Shown: in pieces, positions 35,847 to 45,599 of the stretch
Position numbering within the stretch: position 1 is the first letter of the stretch
How the letters are laid out: each line of letters starts with the position of its first letter
Assembly (NCBI GenBank): GCA_016703895.1
Contig: JADJBE010000026.1
Coordinates: 431,086-495,085, forward strand
Length of the DNA stretch: 64,000 nt
Origin: Pseudomonadota bacterium
GTDB taxonomy: Bacteria; Pseudomonadota; Gammaproteobacteria; Steroidobacterales; Steroidobacteraceae
Direction of reading: 5' to 3'
The notes under the pieces: model-generated
Databases searched by the model: none
What the model was told of the DNA's origin: nothing
The model's input: the letters and a program-made list of their open reading frames with translations, nothing else
Position numbers and translations under genes: made by a program

Positions 35847-36428
35847 ATGAGAATCTCTGACGACCGTTACAGCCGTGACCGATCCCGGCTCGACTTGGCG
35901 CTGCAGTTCATCCGCCACGAGGCCAGGACCCATACGATCAAGACATGGACGGGCTTGACGGACGACCGCATACGCAAGCTCTATCGAACCTATGTGGCCG
36001 ACTCAAGCGAGTGCCACGTACCACGGCATCGCGGCAAATCACCGAGTCAGGCGGCCTTTTTCATGCGCTCGCCGCGTATGCGTCAGGAGACCGCGTTGCT
36101 CGCGAGCATGTTGCTGTTGTTCGACGTTCTGCCGGCGCAGCCCGTGTCTGCCGATGCGCCACGTCCCGACGCCACCGTGCCGCGCGGTTCGCTGCTATGC
36201 AAAGCCTTCGAAGCCTATCGCGAACTCTCGCCGCGGCCTAACATCAGCTTCGAACACACCGTATTCCTCGCCACGGCGCTGTTGCGCGGCCACGAACTGC
36301 GGATCAATGCCTGCCGGGACTGTGGCAGCGTCGTGGTCGTCGATCGGCTGGTGTTGCGGACGCCCACCTGCCTCGAGTGCCAGCAGACGCACGCGACGTT
36401 TCGCCCACCCTCGTGCCGCACGCGCTGA
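35847..36428 (+). CDS. FlhC-like transcriptional activator without FlhD partner
   Basis: FlhC is the zinc-containing DNA-binding half of the FlhD4C2 flagellar master regulator of enterobacteria. The 193-residue product has the FlhC N-terminal HTH-like region (TWTGLTDDRIRKLYRTYV, about residues 33-50), the long helical middle (ETALLASMLLLFDVL, LCKAFEAYREL), and a zinc knot C-x2-C-x15-C-x2-C at Cys156, 159, 175 and 178. No flhD is in the window. A GAGGGGC ribosome site precedes the ATG at 35847. It may regulate motility or a non-flagellar target such as the divergent unknown gene. Confidence 0.75.
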   Translation: MRISDDRYSRDRSRLDLALQFIRHEARTHTIKTWTGLTDDRIRKLYRTYVADSSECHVPRHRGKSPSQAAFFMRSPRMRQETALLASMLLLFDVLPAQPVSADAPRPDATVPRGSLLCKAFEAYRELSPRPNISFEHTVFLATALLRGHELRINACRDCGSVVVVDRLVLRTPTCLECQQTHATFRPPSCRTR

Positions 36429-36477
36429 GCGCTTGCGGCCAGTCGCGGACAATCGAGTCGCGTACAATGCACACGGC

Positions 36478-37452
36478 ATGGTCAATACTTTTGCAGGCTT
36501 CTATCTGGATCGGCGCGCCGAGCTGCGCGACGATCCCGATTGGGCGGACCAGGCGCGTGCTGATGGCGAGACACTATTCGTGCTGGCTGCTGGGCTGGCG
36601 CAGCTGGTCTCGCATGAGCCGCAACCGGAGATTGCCTTCGTACGAGCGGACCACCCACTGGTAGCGGACGCGCCGGACAGCTCGCTCACCTTGTTAGGCT
36701 GGTTCCGCGGCGCTCGCTGTGTATTGGTAGACATTGGCCATGCGAGCGATGAACGTCTGCGGCTAGAGCTGCCCGCGGCGGCGCGCCTCGAAGAGCTGCG
36801 GCCGCTCGCTTCGATCCTGCCGAAGGATTCAGCCGGCCTGCTGGCCTACGCACGTGCGCTGATGTTCTGGCGTGAACGCCATCGGTTTTGCGGCGTCTGC
36901 GGTCGCGCCACCATGCCAGGGCGGGCCGGCCATGTGCTCAACTGCAGGGCCGCCGACAGCGGCTGCGGCGCGAGCTTTTTTCCGCGCCTCGACCCGGCTG
37001 TCATCGTGCTGGTCACAGACAACCAGGGCGAGCGCGCCTTGCTGGGGCGCCAGGCGTCCTGGCCGCCGGGACGCTATTCCACCGTCGCTGGCTTCGTCGA
37101 ACCGGGCGAGAGTCTCGAGGATGCCGTCGCCCGCGAAGTCCACGAAGAGACTGGCGTCCGTGTCAAAGATGTACGCTACCTGTCATCGCAGCCTTGGCCG
37201 TTCCCCTCGTCGCTGATGCTCGGCTTTCAAGCGGTCGGCGGCGATGAGCCCATCGAGCATATCGACGGCGAGCTCGAAGATGCGCGCTGGTTCACGCGCG
37301 CACAGATCGCCGCCGGCGAGCCGATGCTACCGCCACCGACTTCCATCTCCTATCGGCTCATCGAGACATGGTTCGACACTAACGCAGCGACGCCGCTGCG
37401 CCAGCAGCCGTATGTTGGCCGTTGGGATACGAAACGAGAGGGCCCGAAATAA
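36478..37452 (+). CDS. nudC: NudC, NADH pyrophosphatase / NAD-cap hydrolase
   Basis: NudC splits NADH to NMNH and AMP and removes NAD caps from RNA. The 324-residue product has the N-terminal NUDIX-like domain, a zinc ribbon (FCGVCGRATMPGRAGH, then a Cys pair near SGCGASFFPRLDP), and the Nudix box GFVEPGESLEDAVAREVHEE, followed by TG, with the NudC tail SQPWPFPSSLMLGF that marks NADH specificity. The start ATG 36478-36480 precedes VNTFAGFYLDRR; a longer frame upstream overlaps the FlhC-like gene and is not used. Confidence 0.95.
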   Translation: MVNTFAGFYLDRRAELRDDPDWADQARADGETLFVLAAGLAQLVSHEPQPEIAFVRADHPLVADAPDSSLTLLGWFRGARCVLVDIGHASDERLRLELPAAARLEELRPLASILPKDSAGLLAYARALMFWRERHRFCGVCGRATMPGRAGHVLNCRAADSGCGASFFPRLDPAVIVLVTDNQGERALLGRQASWPPGRYSTVAGFVEPGESLEDAVAREVHEETGVRVKDVRYLSSQPWPFPSSLMLGFQAVGGDEPIEHIDGELEDARWFTRAQIAAGEPMLPPPTSISYRLIETWFDTNAATPLRQQPYVGRWDTKREGPK

Positions 37453-38042
37453 TGTCCGAGCTGCAAATTCTGTTGTCGGTAGCACTCGGTGTGGGGCTCG
37501 CGGCCGCGGTCGGCTTTCGCGTGTTCCTACCACTGCTGATCGCGAGCGTTGCGGCCTATACCGGCCACCTCAATCTGACCGGCGGCTTTGAATGGTTGGG
37601 TACACTGCCCGCGGTCGTCATGCTTGGCGCCGCCGCGGTGCTCGAGGTGCTCGCCTACTACATTCCGGGCGTCGACAACGCGCTCGACGCAGTCGCGACG
37701 CCGTTGGCGCTGGTCGCCGGCACGGTGGTCGCGGCAGCCGTCATGACGGACATGCCGCCGCTGATCAAATGGACTACGGCCGTCATTGCGGGCGGCGGCG
37801 CCGCCGGACTAACCCAAGGCACGACCGCGTTGCTGCGCGCCAAGTCGACTGCCACGACCGGCGGTCTTGGTAACGCAGTCGTTGCCACTGCCGAGCTGGG
37901 CGGTGCGATCGGCGTCTCGTTGTTGGCGTTGTTCGCACCGGTGATCGCGTTGCTAATCGTCGTCTCGTTCTGCTGGCTGGTCATCCGTTTCGCTCGCCGG
38001 CGGTTCGCGCGGCGGCGCGCTGATACCAGCACAAGCAGCTGA
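37452..38042 (+). CDS. DUF4126-family membrane protein
   Basis: The 196-residue product is hydrophobic with about five to six membrane segments and the DUF4126 features GVGLAAAVGFRVFLPLLIAS and YIPGVDNALDAVATPLALVA. A duplicated glycine-rich segment (VIAGGGAAGLTQGTTALLRA) is typical. Its function is unknown. The ATG overlaps the nudC stop by one base (TAATG), so the two genes are translated together. The C-terminus is basic and likely cytoplasmic. Confidence 0.8.
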   Translation: MSELQILLSVALGVGLAAAVGFRVFLPLLIASVAAYTGHLNLTGGFEWLGTLPAVVMLGAAAVLEVLAYYIPGVDNALDAVATPLALVAGTVVAAAVMTDMPPLIKWTTAVIAGGGAAGLTQGTTALLRAKSTATTGGLGNAVVATAELGGAIGVSLLALFAPVIALLIVVSFCWLVIRFARRRFARRRADTSTSS

Positions 38043-38078
38043 GACCGCCGCGACGCGCGCGCGCCACGACTAGTCACG

Positions 38079-38894
38079 ATGTGTCTCCTTGTCCTCGCCT
38101 GGCACGCACACCCACGCTACCGACTGATCGTCGCTGCGAACCGCGACGAATTCCACGACCGGCCGGCGTTGCCACTTGGCGCATGGCCGGAGGCCGACCG
38201 TCTGGTCGGTGGCCGCGACCTGCACGCCGGCGGTGCCTGGCTTGCGGTCGATCGAGGCGGTCGTTTCGGCGTCGTCACGAATTACCGCGAGACGCTGCGT
38301 CCGCGAACCAGCGCGCCGTCGCGTGGTCGATTGATTCCCACCTATCTCGGCGGCACAGACTCTGCCGCCAACTACCTGGACGATCTGGAGATCGAAGCGC
38401 CCGGGTTTGCCGGTTTCAGTCTGCTGCTGGCCGATGGTGAAGCGCTTTGGTACGCCAGCAATCGCGCCGAACCATTTACGCGGCGCCTTGAGGCTGGCAT
38501 CTACGGCCTATCCAACCATGCGCTCGACACGCCTTGGCCCAAGGTCGAACGAGTGCGCCAGCGGTTTACCGCGCAGTTGGCGGCAACACAGCCGGACGTT
38601 GCAAACCTGATGAGTTTGCTCGCGGACCGCGAGCCTGCTCCAGCCACGACAGACCGCCCGTCGCGCGGCTCGCCCTCAGACATGGGGCAGCCGGGACTGC
38701 CGGCCGACTGGGAGCGCGCACTGTCCGCACCGTTCGTGCGGCACGGCAACTACGGCACACGCTGCTCCACCGTGGTCATGGTCGGCCACGATGGCGCGAT
38801 CCGCATCGTGGAACGGCGCTTCGACGCCAACGGGGACCAGAGTGGCGAAACTGAACTCGAACTGAATGGTCCTCGCCACGGGCCTGGGGCCTGA
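38079..38894 (+). CDS. NRDE/TANGO2-family protein
   Basis: The 271-residue product starts MCLLVLAWHAHPRYRLIVAA and has the diagnostic NRDE at residues 21-24, a Cys directly after the initiator Met, and GGRDLHAGGAWLAVDRGGRF with a following VVTNYRE. These mark the NRDE (TANGO2-like) family, which has an N-terminal-nucleophile-like fold and is implicated in haem and lipid handling in eukaryotes; the bacterial role is not settled. It stands alone between the DUF4126 gene and tamA. Confidence 0.88.
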   Translation: MCLLVLAWHAHPRYRLIVAANRDEFHDRPALPLGAWPEADRLVGGRDLHAGGAWLAVDRGGRFGVVTNYRETLRPRTSAPSRGRLIPTYLGGTDSAANYLDDLEIEAPGFAGFSLLLADGEALWYASNRAEPFTRRLEAGIYGLSNHALDTPWPKVERVRQRFTAQLAATQPDVANLMSLLADREPAPATTDRPSRGSPSDMGQPGLPADWERALSAPFVRHGNYGTRCSTVVMVGHDGAIRIVERRFDANGDQSGETELELNGPRHGPGA

Positions 38895-38983
38895 ACGCCG
38901 CCATCGATCACTAGCGCGCGGAACCCCGGCCCGGCAGCGCCAGTCTCAACTACAATCTTTCCTTTTTGCCCCCACGCGACTCG

Positions 38984-40819
38984 ATGCCGAGATCCACCCT
39001 CCAGCGACGCTTCCTGCGTGCGCACAGCCTGTGCGCGCTTTGCCTGCTCGCGTGGAGCGCCGCAGCCCGAGCTGACGTGCAAGTCGATGTCCGCGGCCTG
39101 CCAGAGGAAATCCGTGACAATGTCATGGTTTTTCTGTCGGTTGAGCGCTACAAGAAAGCTGACGATTTATCCGCACAGACACTCGAGCGGCTGCAGAACC
39201 GCATCGACCGGGAAGTCAAAGCCGCGCTGAAGCCGTTCGGACTATACGCGCCTGAGGTGAAGTCCGAGGTGGCTCGCAGTGGCAACAACAGTGACCGCGA
39301 CTGGCGCGTCACCGTGACCGTCGAACCCGGACCCGCGGTCATGGTCGGGCAAGTGGACGTCAAGGTCACAGGTCCCGGCGCCACCGACCCGGTATTCCGC
39401 CGCATCCTCGACACGCCGCCCATCCGGCGCGGCGACCAATTGAGCCATCCGGCGTACGAGTCGCTCAAGGGCAGCCTACAGCGGGCTGCCGCCAACTACG
39501 GCTACCTCGATGCAACGATGGTCCGGAACGAATTGTTAGTGGACCCGCCGCAACTCACAGCGTCGGTCGCTTTGGAGATCGACACTGGCGCGCGCTATCG
39601 GTTTGGCGCCACCAGTATTGAGCAAGACGTAATCGATGAAGTTCTGGTGCGACGCTACCTACGCTACACGCAAGACGAGCCATTCGATGCTACTGAGTTG
39701 TTGCGAACCCAGTTTGCGCTGGATGACAGTCAGTATTTTTCGACCGTCGAAGTACTGCCGGAGGAGCGTGACCGAGAACAGCACATCGTCCCCATTTCGA
39801 TTCAGGCAGAGGCCGCGCGGCGCCACCGCTACTCCTTCGGTGTTGGCTACGGCACCGACACGGAAGCGCGTGGCACGGTGACGTGGGAGAACCGTCGGAT
39901 CAATGCCCGCGGCCATCGTTTTCGCACCGAGATCAGAGCCGCCGCCAGAACGAAGTCATTGAGCGCTCGCTACCTAATACCAATCGGCGATCCGGCAGTC
40001 GAAAAGCTCTTGTTCGAACTGAATGATCGCAGTGAGGACTTTGCGGACTTGCAGACCAACAGTCTCGACTTCCGGCCAAGCATCACGCACGTACGTGGCC
40101 GCTGGCAACGGGAGCTGTTCACCATTGCGACTCGTACCACCTCGGATTCCGCCAACCTCAACCTGACGGACACATTGCTCATTCCCGGTATCAGTTACGC
40201 ACTCGTGCCCCGCGGTTACCTCGGCGAAGCACTGTTTGGTCGTGAACTGTACGCCGAGCTGCGCGGGTCACAAAGCTCGCTCGGATCGGACTCCGACTTC
40301 CTGCAAGTCCGCGCGCCCGCCGAGCGCGTCTTCGATATTGCGCCGGGCTGGCATGTCGTTGGCCGCATCGAAGTCGGCGCGACCGCGGTGGGCGAATTCA
40401 GTCAACTGCCGGGTTCGCAGCGCTTCTTTGCCGGCGGCGATCGTAGTGTCCGCGGCTTCGGCTTCAACCAGCTTTCACCACTCACGCCGATCATCGATCC
40501 ACTGAGTGGCCTGCAGGCACTCGATCCAGTTAGCGGTGAGCCCCTGTTCGAGAAGTTGGGCGGCAAACACTTGTTGGCCGGCAGTACCGAACTGGTACGG
40601 GATCTGCCGCGCAATTTTGCGGTTGCCCTGTTTGCTGATTTCGGCAACGCGTTCGACAAATTCGGCGATCCGATCGAGTATGCGGTGGGTCTTGGCATCC
40701 GCTACCGCTTGCCGGTGGTGACAGTCGGCATCGACATTGCCCAGGCACTAACTACGCCGGCGGGCGATGGTACGCGTCCGGGTCCGCGCTTTCACATCAA
40801 CTTCTCGCCCAAACTGTAG
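38984..40819 (+). CDS. tamA: TamA, outer-membrane translocation and assembly module subunit
   Basis: TamA is an Omp85-family barrel that works with TamB in outer-membrane assembly and lipid traffic. The product (611 residues from ATG 38984) has a signal peptide ending AAARA-DV, three POTRA domains (about residues 25-260), and a 16-strand barrel with the Omp85 RGF motif in RSVRGFGFNQLSP. The stop is four bases before the tamB start. An earlier ATG at 38966 is possible but gives a poorer signal peptide. Confidence 0.95.
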   Translation: MPRSTLQRRFLRAHSLCALCLLAWSAAARADVQVDVRGLPEEIRDNVMVFLSVERYKKADDLSAQTLERLQNRIDREVKAALKPFGLYAPEVKSEVARSGNNSDRDWRVTVTVEPGPAVMVGQVDVKVTGPGATDPVFRRILDTPPIRRGDQLSHPAYESLKGSLQRAAANYGYLDATMVRNELLVDPPQLTASVALEIDTGARYRFGATSIEQDVIDEVLVRRYLRYTQDEPFDATELLRTQFALDDSQYFSTVEVLPEERDREQHIVPISIQAEAARRHRYSFGVGYGTDTEARGTVTWENRRINARGHRFRTEIRAAARTKSLSARYLIPIGDPAVEKLLFELNDRSEDFADLQTNSLDFRPSITHVRGRWQRELFTIATRTTSDSANLNLTDTLLIPGISYALVPRGYLGEALFGRELYAELRGSQSSLGSDSDFLQVRAPAERVFDIAPGWHVVGRIEVGATAVGEFSQLPGSQRFFAGGDRSVRGFGFNQLSPLTPIIDPLSGLQALDPVSGEPLFEKLGGKHLLAGSTELVRDLPRNFAVALFADFGNAFDKFGDPIEYAVGLGIRYRLPVVTVGIDIAQALTTPAGDGTRPGPRFHINFSPKL

Positions 40820-40823
40820 CAAC

Positions 40824-43800
40824 GTGCGCCGCAAGCTGCTCATCGTCGGTTTGGTCTGTGCCCTAGCGTTCGTGATCGTGCCGCTTTCGCTGTTGGCGTG
40901 GATCACCTACACCGAAAATGGCCTGGCGTTTGCGCTGCGGCAATTGCCACCCAAGATCGTCAACACGGAACTGCGCCTGGAAGGTGTCAGAGGCACGCTC
41001 GCAGACGGCTTGCAGATAGCGGTAGTCGAAATCGAACATCCGCGCTCACACCTGCGCTTCGAACGTATCCAGGCCAAGCTGTCGTTGCTGCCGCTCATCT
41101 ACGGCACGATCCGTGCGGACCGAGTCGCGATCGACACAGCTTTGATCGAAGTACGGCCGCGGATCGAACCACTAGTGCCCTACGAGCCGCGCTTTCTGCC
41201 GCGCCTACTACGTGTCGTCGGCGAACGCGTGGATGTGCGCGCGGCCAAAGTCGTTTCACCAAACGGTTACGTCAACGAGTTTCGTGAAGTCTCGATCGCT
41301 GGCGTTGCCAGTCACAAGACCATTCGCGTCTACGATCTGGTCGGCTGGTGGAATAATTTGTATGCCAAGGCAAGCGGCGCGCTGCGAGCAGCCGATCCGA
41401 TGCAGATCGAGGGCGAGGCACAGGTGCGATTGGTATTCGACGGGCAGCCGGAGTGGCTTGCGGCGGGTACATTCAAAGGTGATCTCGACCAGCTGCCACT
41501 CTCAGGCACGCTCGACGCACCGTTTCGCGCCAGTTTCACAGGCGCAGTAAATTCGCTGACCAGCGGCTGGAACTGGGCCGCCGACGCCAAGGTCATCGAT
41601 TTTGATCTGACAACCTTCGGCGGTGGTGATGTCCTCGGCCTCATCAGTGGTGAGCTGGCACTAAAGGGCGACGCGCAGGGATTTGAGGCTTCGGGACCGC
41701 TCGATGCGGCGGGCTTGCGCGCCGGCGTTTTCGACACTGCGTTCGAGGGTTCTTATGCTGACAAGATCGTCACTGCGGATCGTATCGATGTGCGGCACCG
41801 GCGTACGGGTGGTGCACTCAACGCGAGCGGTAGTGTCACGCTCGGTGCGCGGGGGCCGAGCCTCGATTTGCGCGGCACCTGGCAGAATTTCAGTTGGCCA
41901 TTGACCGGCGCTGAGCGGCTATTCACGAGCGCGGATGGGCGCTACACCCTCGCCGGGGAGTGGCCTTACGCAGTGACGGCGAGCGGCGCTCTCGAGGTGC
42001 CCGACTGGCCAGCGATGCGTGTGGAGAGCAGCGGTCAACTCGCGCGTGACCACTTCGACATCAGCACGGCGACGGTTAGCGGCTTTGGCGGCAGCACGCG
42101 TCTCAGTGGTGAAGCGCGCTGGCAGCCCAGCGAAAGCTGGCGGCTGGAGGGGCAGGCCAAAGGCATCAACCCCGAAACCGTGCGGCCGGGTTTTCCTGGT
42201 GCTATCAACGCGATCTTTAAAGCAAGCGGCGCACCATTTGGCGCCGACACGCGTACCGAGATCGAGATCGCGAGCATCAGTGGTCGACTACGTAACCGGC
42301 CTGTGAGTGGTAGCGGCAAACTGGCGCTCGAACGCGACGACTGGACGTTCGAGCAGGTGAAGTTTCAGGCCGGCAGCACGCGCCTCGAGCTCGATGGGCA
42401 GCTTACCGAGACGCCTAACCTGCGCTTCGCGCTCAACGCCGACAGCCTCGGCTTGTTGGCCGAAGGCGCGCGTGGCGAGGTTGCCGTGCGCGGTAGTTTG
42501 CGTGGTACACGCAAGGCGCCCGTGATTCGATTGGCCGGCACCGGCTCCGGCATTGCCTACTCGGACATCTCCGTGGGACGTATCGAGGCTGACGTGGACA
42601 TCGACTGGCAAGGCAGGCGTGATTCGCGCGCGGAGATTGCCGCGATCGACGTCACCTATAACAACCGCACTCTGAATCGTATCGCGCTGCAGCTCGGTGG
42701 GTCCGCCGAGGAGCACACGCTCGCCATCGGCGGCCGTGCTGCCAAGGTTGTTTTCGACATCAAAGGTAGCGGGCGGTTTGCCGCCGGCCGCTGGGACGGT
42801 CGAATCAACGCCTTTGATATCAACGATAGCGACCGCCTCAAACTACGGCTCGACTCACCCGCCACCATCAAAGCTTCCGCGAACAGTGGTGCAGTGGAGG
42901 CGCTGTGCCTGAAAGGTGATCTCGCCAAGCTCTGCGCGTCGGGCGCGTTCGAACCCGACCAGTGGAATGCCGAGATGTCTGCAATCCAGCTACCCATCAG
43001 CGCAATCACTGCGGGACTAACGCCGAGTGTCGAGTACGACGGCACGTTGAGTGCGGTTGCTAGCGCCCGACGCGCCGGCGCGTCGCCCTGGACCGGCACG
43101 GTACGCATGGATCTCACGGATGCCGGGCTGCGGCATCGTCTGGCCAGTGGCCGCATCGACAACATTCGACTCGGCTCCGGGTTCTTCAATGTCAACGCCG
43201 ATCCCGGCGTGGCTACTGCCGAACTCAAGCTGGATGCTGGCGCACGCGGCACGATCGGCGGTAACGCTCGCGCTGAGCGTAGCGCGCTGACACCAGCGGC
43301 CTGGCCGGTGCGCGGCCAGTTGCGTGCGTCGACCGCCGCATTCGGACTCGTGGCCTTGTATCTGCCTGACATCGACCGCATCGCCGGCAACCTGCAGCTG
43401 GACGCGGTGGTTGGCGGAACACTCGGCACACCCGAGCTCAGTGGTGTACTGAGAATCGCCAACGGCGAGATGGATCTTTACCAGGTTAATCTCGCCTTGC
43501 GCAATCTGACCCTGGAAGCCCGACTACTCACTAACACACTAGACTTCAAGAGCACCGCGAGCGCCGGCGAAGGCGAGTTGTCGACCAGCGGCAAGCTCGA
43601 ATGGCGCGACAGCTTGCCGTATGGCCAGCTGAAGATGGCGGGCAACAATCTGCGGCTCGTCAACGTGCCTGAAGCACGCATCGACGCGTCGCCGGATCTG
43701 ACCTTCAAAATCGACGGCCGCAACATCCTCGCCACCGGCCAAGTCACGGTACCCTACGCGCGCATCGTACCGGCCGATCTCACGGGTGCCGTCCTCGCCT

Positions 43801-44555
43801 CCTCGGACGAAGTCATCGTCGGTGACGCGCCCGTCGATCCGTCACAACGCTTCGTCGTCTCTAGTCAGATAAAGATGACGCTGGGAGATGACGTGACGAT
43901 TGACACGCTTGGGCTTTCGGGTCGCATCACCGGCAGCATTACGGCGCGCACGACTGCCGATGACGTGAGTCGCGCCGTGGGCGAGCTGAATGTCGCTGAA
44001 GGCAAGTACTCGGCATATGGTCGTTTACTCGATATACAGCGCGGCCGTCTGCTGTACTCCGGCGGCCTCCTTGGTGATCCGGCGATCGACATCCGTGCCG
44101 TAAAGCGCTTTCCGGATGTGATGGCGGGCGTGAACGTGCGCGGTTCGCTGCGCCAGCCGCGCATGAGCTTCTTTTCCGAACCCGCGATCCCACAGTCACA
44201 GATCGTATCGCTGATACTCGCCGGCGGCACGCTGGAATCCGTGCAGTCCAACGGTCGCCAAGGCAGCTCGACTGCCAGTGCCGAGTTGTTAGCGCAGGGC
44301 GGCGCGATATTGGCGCAGCAGATCGGCAATCGGGTCGGTATAGAAGACGTCAGCATCGAGTCAAACCTCAACAACGAAACGTCGCTGGTGCTCGGCAAGT
44401 ATCTATCACCGCGCTTATACGTAAGCTACGGCATCTCGCTGACCGAATCGATCAATACGATCAAGATGCGCTACTCCATCAATGATAAGTGGACCATCAA
44501 GACAGAGGCCGGCAAGGAGCGCGGCGCCGACCTGGTTTACACCCTCGATCGATGA
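40824..44555 (+). CDS. tamB: TamB, inner-membrane-anchored envelope bridge protein
   Basis: TamB is an AsmA-like protein that spans the periplasm as a beta-groove and conducts phospholipid or assembly traffic with TamA. The 1243-residue product begins at GTG 40824 with one membrane anchor (LLIVGLVCALAFVIVPLSLL), has a long repetitive beta region, and ends with the DUF490/TamB domain: YSAYGRLLDIQRGRLLYSGG, then GILVE-type strands and the end tail LVYTLDR. The upstream in-frame extension to 40767 lies inside tamA and is excluded. Confidence 0.95.
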   Translation: MRRKLLIVGLVCALAFVIVPLSLLAWITYTENGLAFALRQLPPKIVNTELRLEGVRGTLADGLQIAVVEIEHPRSHLRFERIQAKLSLLPLIYGTIRADRVAIDTALIEVRPRIEPLVPYEPRFLPRLLRVVGERVDVRAAKVVSPNGYVNEFREVSIAGVASHKTIRVYDLVGWWNNLYAKASGALRAADPMQIEGEAQVRLVFDGQPEWLAAGTFKGDLDQLPLSGTLDAPFRASFTGAVNSLTSGWNWAADAKVIDFDLTTFGGGDVLGLISGELALKGDAQGFEASGPLDAAGLRAGVFDTAFEGSYADKIVTADRIDVRHRRTGGALNASGSVTLGARGPSLDLRGTWQNFSWPLTGAERLFTSADGRYTLAGEWPYAVTASGALEVPDWPAMRVESSGQLARDHFDISTATVSGFGGSTRLSGEARWQPSESWRLEGQAKGINPETVRPGFPGAINAIFKASGAPFGADTRTEIEIASISGRLRNRPVSGSGKLALERDDWTFEQVKFQAGSTRLELDGQLTETPNLRFALNADSLGLLAEGARGEVAVRGSLRGTRKAPVIRLAGTGSGIAYSDISVGRIEADVDIDWQGRRDSRAEIAAIDVTYNNRTLNRIALQLGGSAEEHTLAIGGRAAKVVFDIKGSGRFAAGRWDGRINAFDINDSDRLKLRLDSPATIKASANSGAVEALCLKGDLAKLCASGAFEPDQWNAEMSAIQLPISAITAGLTPSVEYDGTLSAVASARRAGASPWTGTVRMDLTDAGLRHRLASGRIDNIRLGSGFFNVNADPGVATAELKLDAGARGTIGGNARAERSALTPAAWPVRGQLRASTAAFGLVALYLPDIDRIAGNLQLDAVVGGTLGTPELSGVLRIANGEMDLYQVNLALRNLTLEARLLTNTLDFKSTASAGEGELSTSGKLEWRDSLPYGQLKMAGNNLRLVNVPEARIDASPDLTFKIDGRNILATGQVTVPYARIVPADLTGAVLASSDEVIVGDAPVDPSQRFVVSSQIKMTLGDDVTIDTLGLSGRITGSITARTTADDVSRAVGELNVAEGKYSAYGRLLDIQRGRLLYSGGLLGDPAIDIRAVKRFPDVMAGVNVRGSLRQPRMSFFSEPAIPQSQIVSLILAGGTLESVQSNGRQGSSTASAELLAQGGAILAQQIGNRVGIEDVSIESNLNNETSLVLGKYLSPRLYVSYGISLTESINTIKMRYSINDKWTIKTEAGKERGADLVYTLDR

Positions 44556-45214
44556 CACTACCGCTGCCGTTTAGCTCTGCGCCGACTCACGGCAGCAACT
44601 CCGCTGGCGAGGTGATCGCGCTAGAACCAGGTATTGCGCTGCTGCGCGGCTGCGCCACTACACGAATACTTCTGCCACTCATCGAATCGATCGCGGCCCG
44701 CTCACCCTTCCGTCATCTCACAACTCCGGGCGGCGGACAGATGTCCGTGGCAATGACCAATTGCGGACCGCTTGGCTGGGTCAGCGATCGCACTGGCTAT
44801 CGCTATTCGCCGGTGGACCCACTGACAGCTAGTGGCTGGCCAGCAATGCCCGCCGAGTTTCGCGCGCTTGCGCTGCGGGCTGCTGCTGCGAGCGGCTTCC
44901 CCGAGTTCGATCCTGACGCCTGTCTGATCAACCGATACGAGATCGGCGCGCGCATGGGAGCGCATCGTGACGCGGACGAGAGCAACTTCCAGCAACCCAT
45001 CGTCTCGGTATCACTGGGCCTGCCCGCGACGTTTGTCTTCTACGGACTAACACGCGGCGGCAAGGGGTCGCCGGTGCCGCTGGCTGATGGTGACGTGCTG
45101 GTGTGGGGCGGTCCAGCGCGCTTGCGATACCATGCAGTGCGGAAGGTCTTGCCGGCGCAGCACTCGCTTACTGGATCGTTGCGTTATAACTTGACGTTTC
45201 GGCGCGGGAGATGA
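44552..45214 (+). CDS. alkB: AlkB, Fe(II)/2-oxoglutarate DNA repair dioxygenase
   Basis: AlkB reverses N1-methyladenine and N3-methylcytosine in DNA and RNA. The 220-residue product has NRYEIGARMGAHRDADE with the iron-binding His-x-Asp pair, the later His in RLRYHAVRKVLPAQHSL, and the 2-oxoglutarate-binding Arg in LRYNLTFRRG. The N-terminal nucleotide-recognition lid includes QMSVAMTNCGPLGW. The ATG at 44552 overlaps the tamB stop (ATGA), so it is translated in the same operon. Confidence 0.93.
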   Translation: MTLPLPFSSAPTHGSNSAGEVIALEPGIALLRGCATTRILLPLIESIAARSPFRHLTTPGGGQMSVAMTNCGPLGWVSDRTGYRYSPVDPLTASGWPAMPAEFRALALRAAAASGFPEFDPDACLINRYEIGARMGAHRDADESNFQQPIVSVSLGLPATFVFYGLTRGGKGSPVPLADGDVLVWGGPARLRYHAVRKVLPAQHSLTGSLRYNLTFRRGR

Positions 45215-45227
45215 AGTTAGGCGAAGA

Positions 45228-45412
45228 GCGATGAGTCTGTGGCGTCGCTGGAGAAAGCGCGCTTCGGCAATGGCCGGAAGGCCATTGCCGGCGAACCTTG
45301 CCCGCGGTCGCTGCGCATCTTTCCCCGTGCGAAGCGGTTGGCGTGATAGCAGCACAGGAGCGCACCGCCCGCGGGCGGCGGCGCTTCTACAGCGATGCCA
45401 CAGACTCATCGC
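45228..45412. repeat. Long inverted repeat, REP/BIME-like, between alkB and the helicase gene
   Basis: Outer arms of about 33 bp (45228-45260 and 45381-45412) begin GCGATGAGTCTGTGGC on one strand and its complement at the far end; they match at about 28 of 33 positions. Between them lie a short palindrome (GGCAATGGCC-GGAA-GGCCATTGCC, 45266-45289) and a GC-rich region CCGCCCGCGGGCGG at 45365-45378. A palindrome-rich unit of this kind after a convergent gene end resembles REP-type elements mobilised by RAYT proteins, though no RAYT gene is in the window. The 385 bases from 45215 to 45599 hold no gene. Confidence 0.65.
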
Positions 45413-45599
45413 TCATTGCCCACCCGCAACTACACCGGAACGTCATGGTGGCCAAGTCGCGGATATCAGCATGATCCATCGTCGCGCCAATTGACGAGTC
45501 AGTCCTGCCTACCCGTCCGAGCCGATCCTGCACCCGGCCCACACCCTTAGCGCCACGGCCCGGTAGCGTTTCCGCTCGGCACACGCTAACTTCTACCCG

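Noticed and set aside
35992..36477. Upstream extension of the nudC frame
   Set aside because: It overlaps the FlhC-like gene in another frame, and NudC homology starts at the ATG 36478.
42656..43462. 268-residue minus-strand frame inside tamB
   Set aside because: Antisense shadow; tamB is intact through the region.
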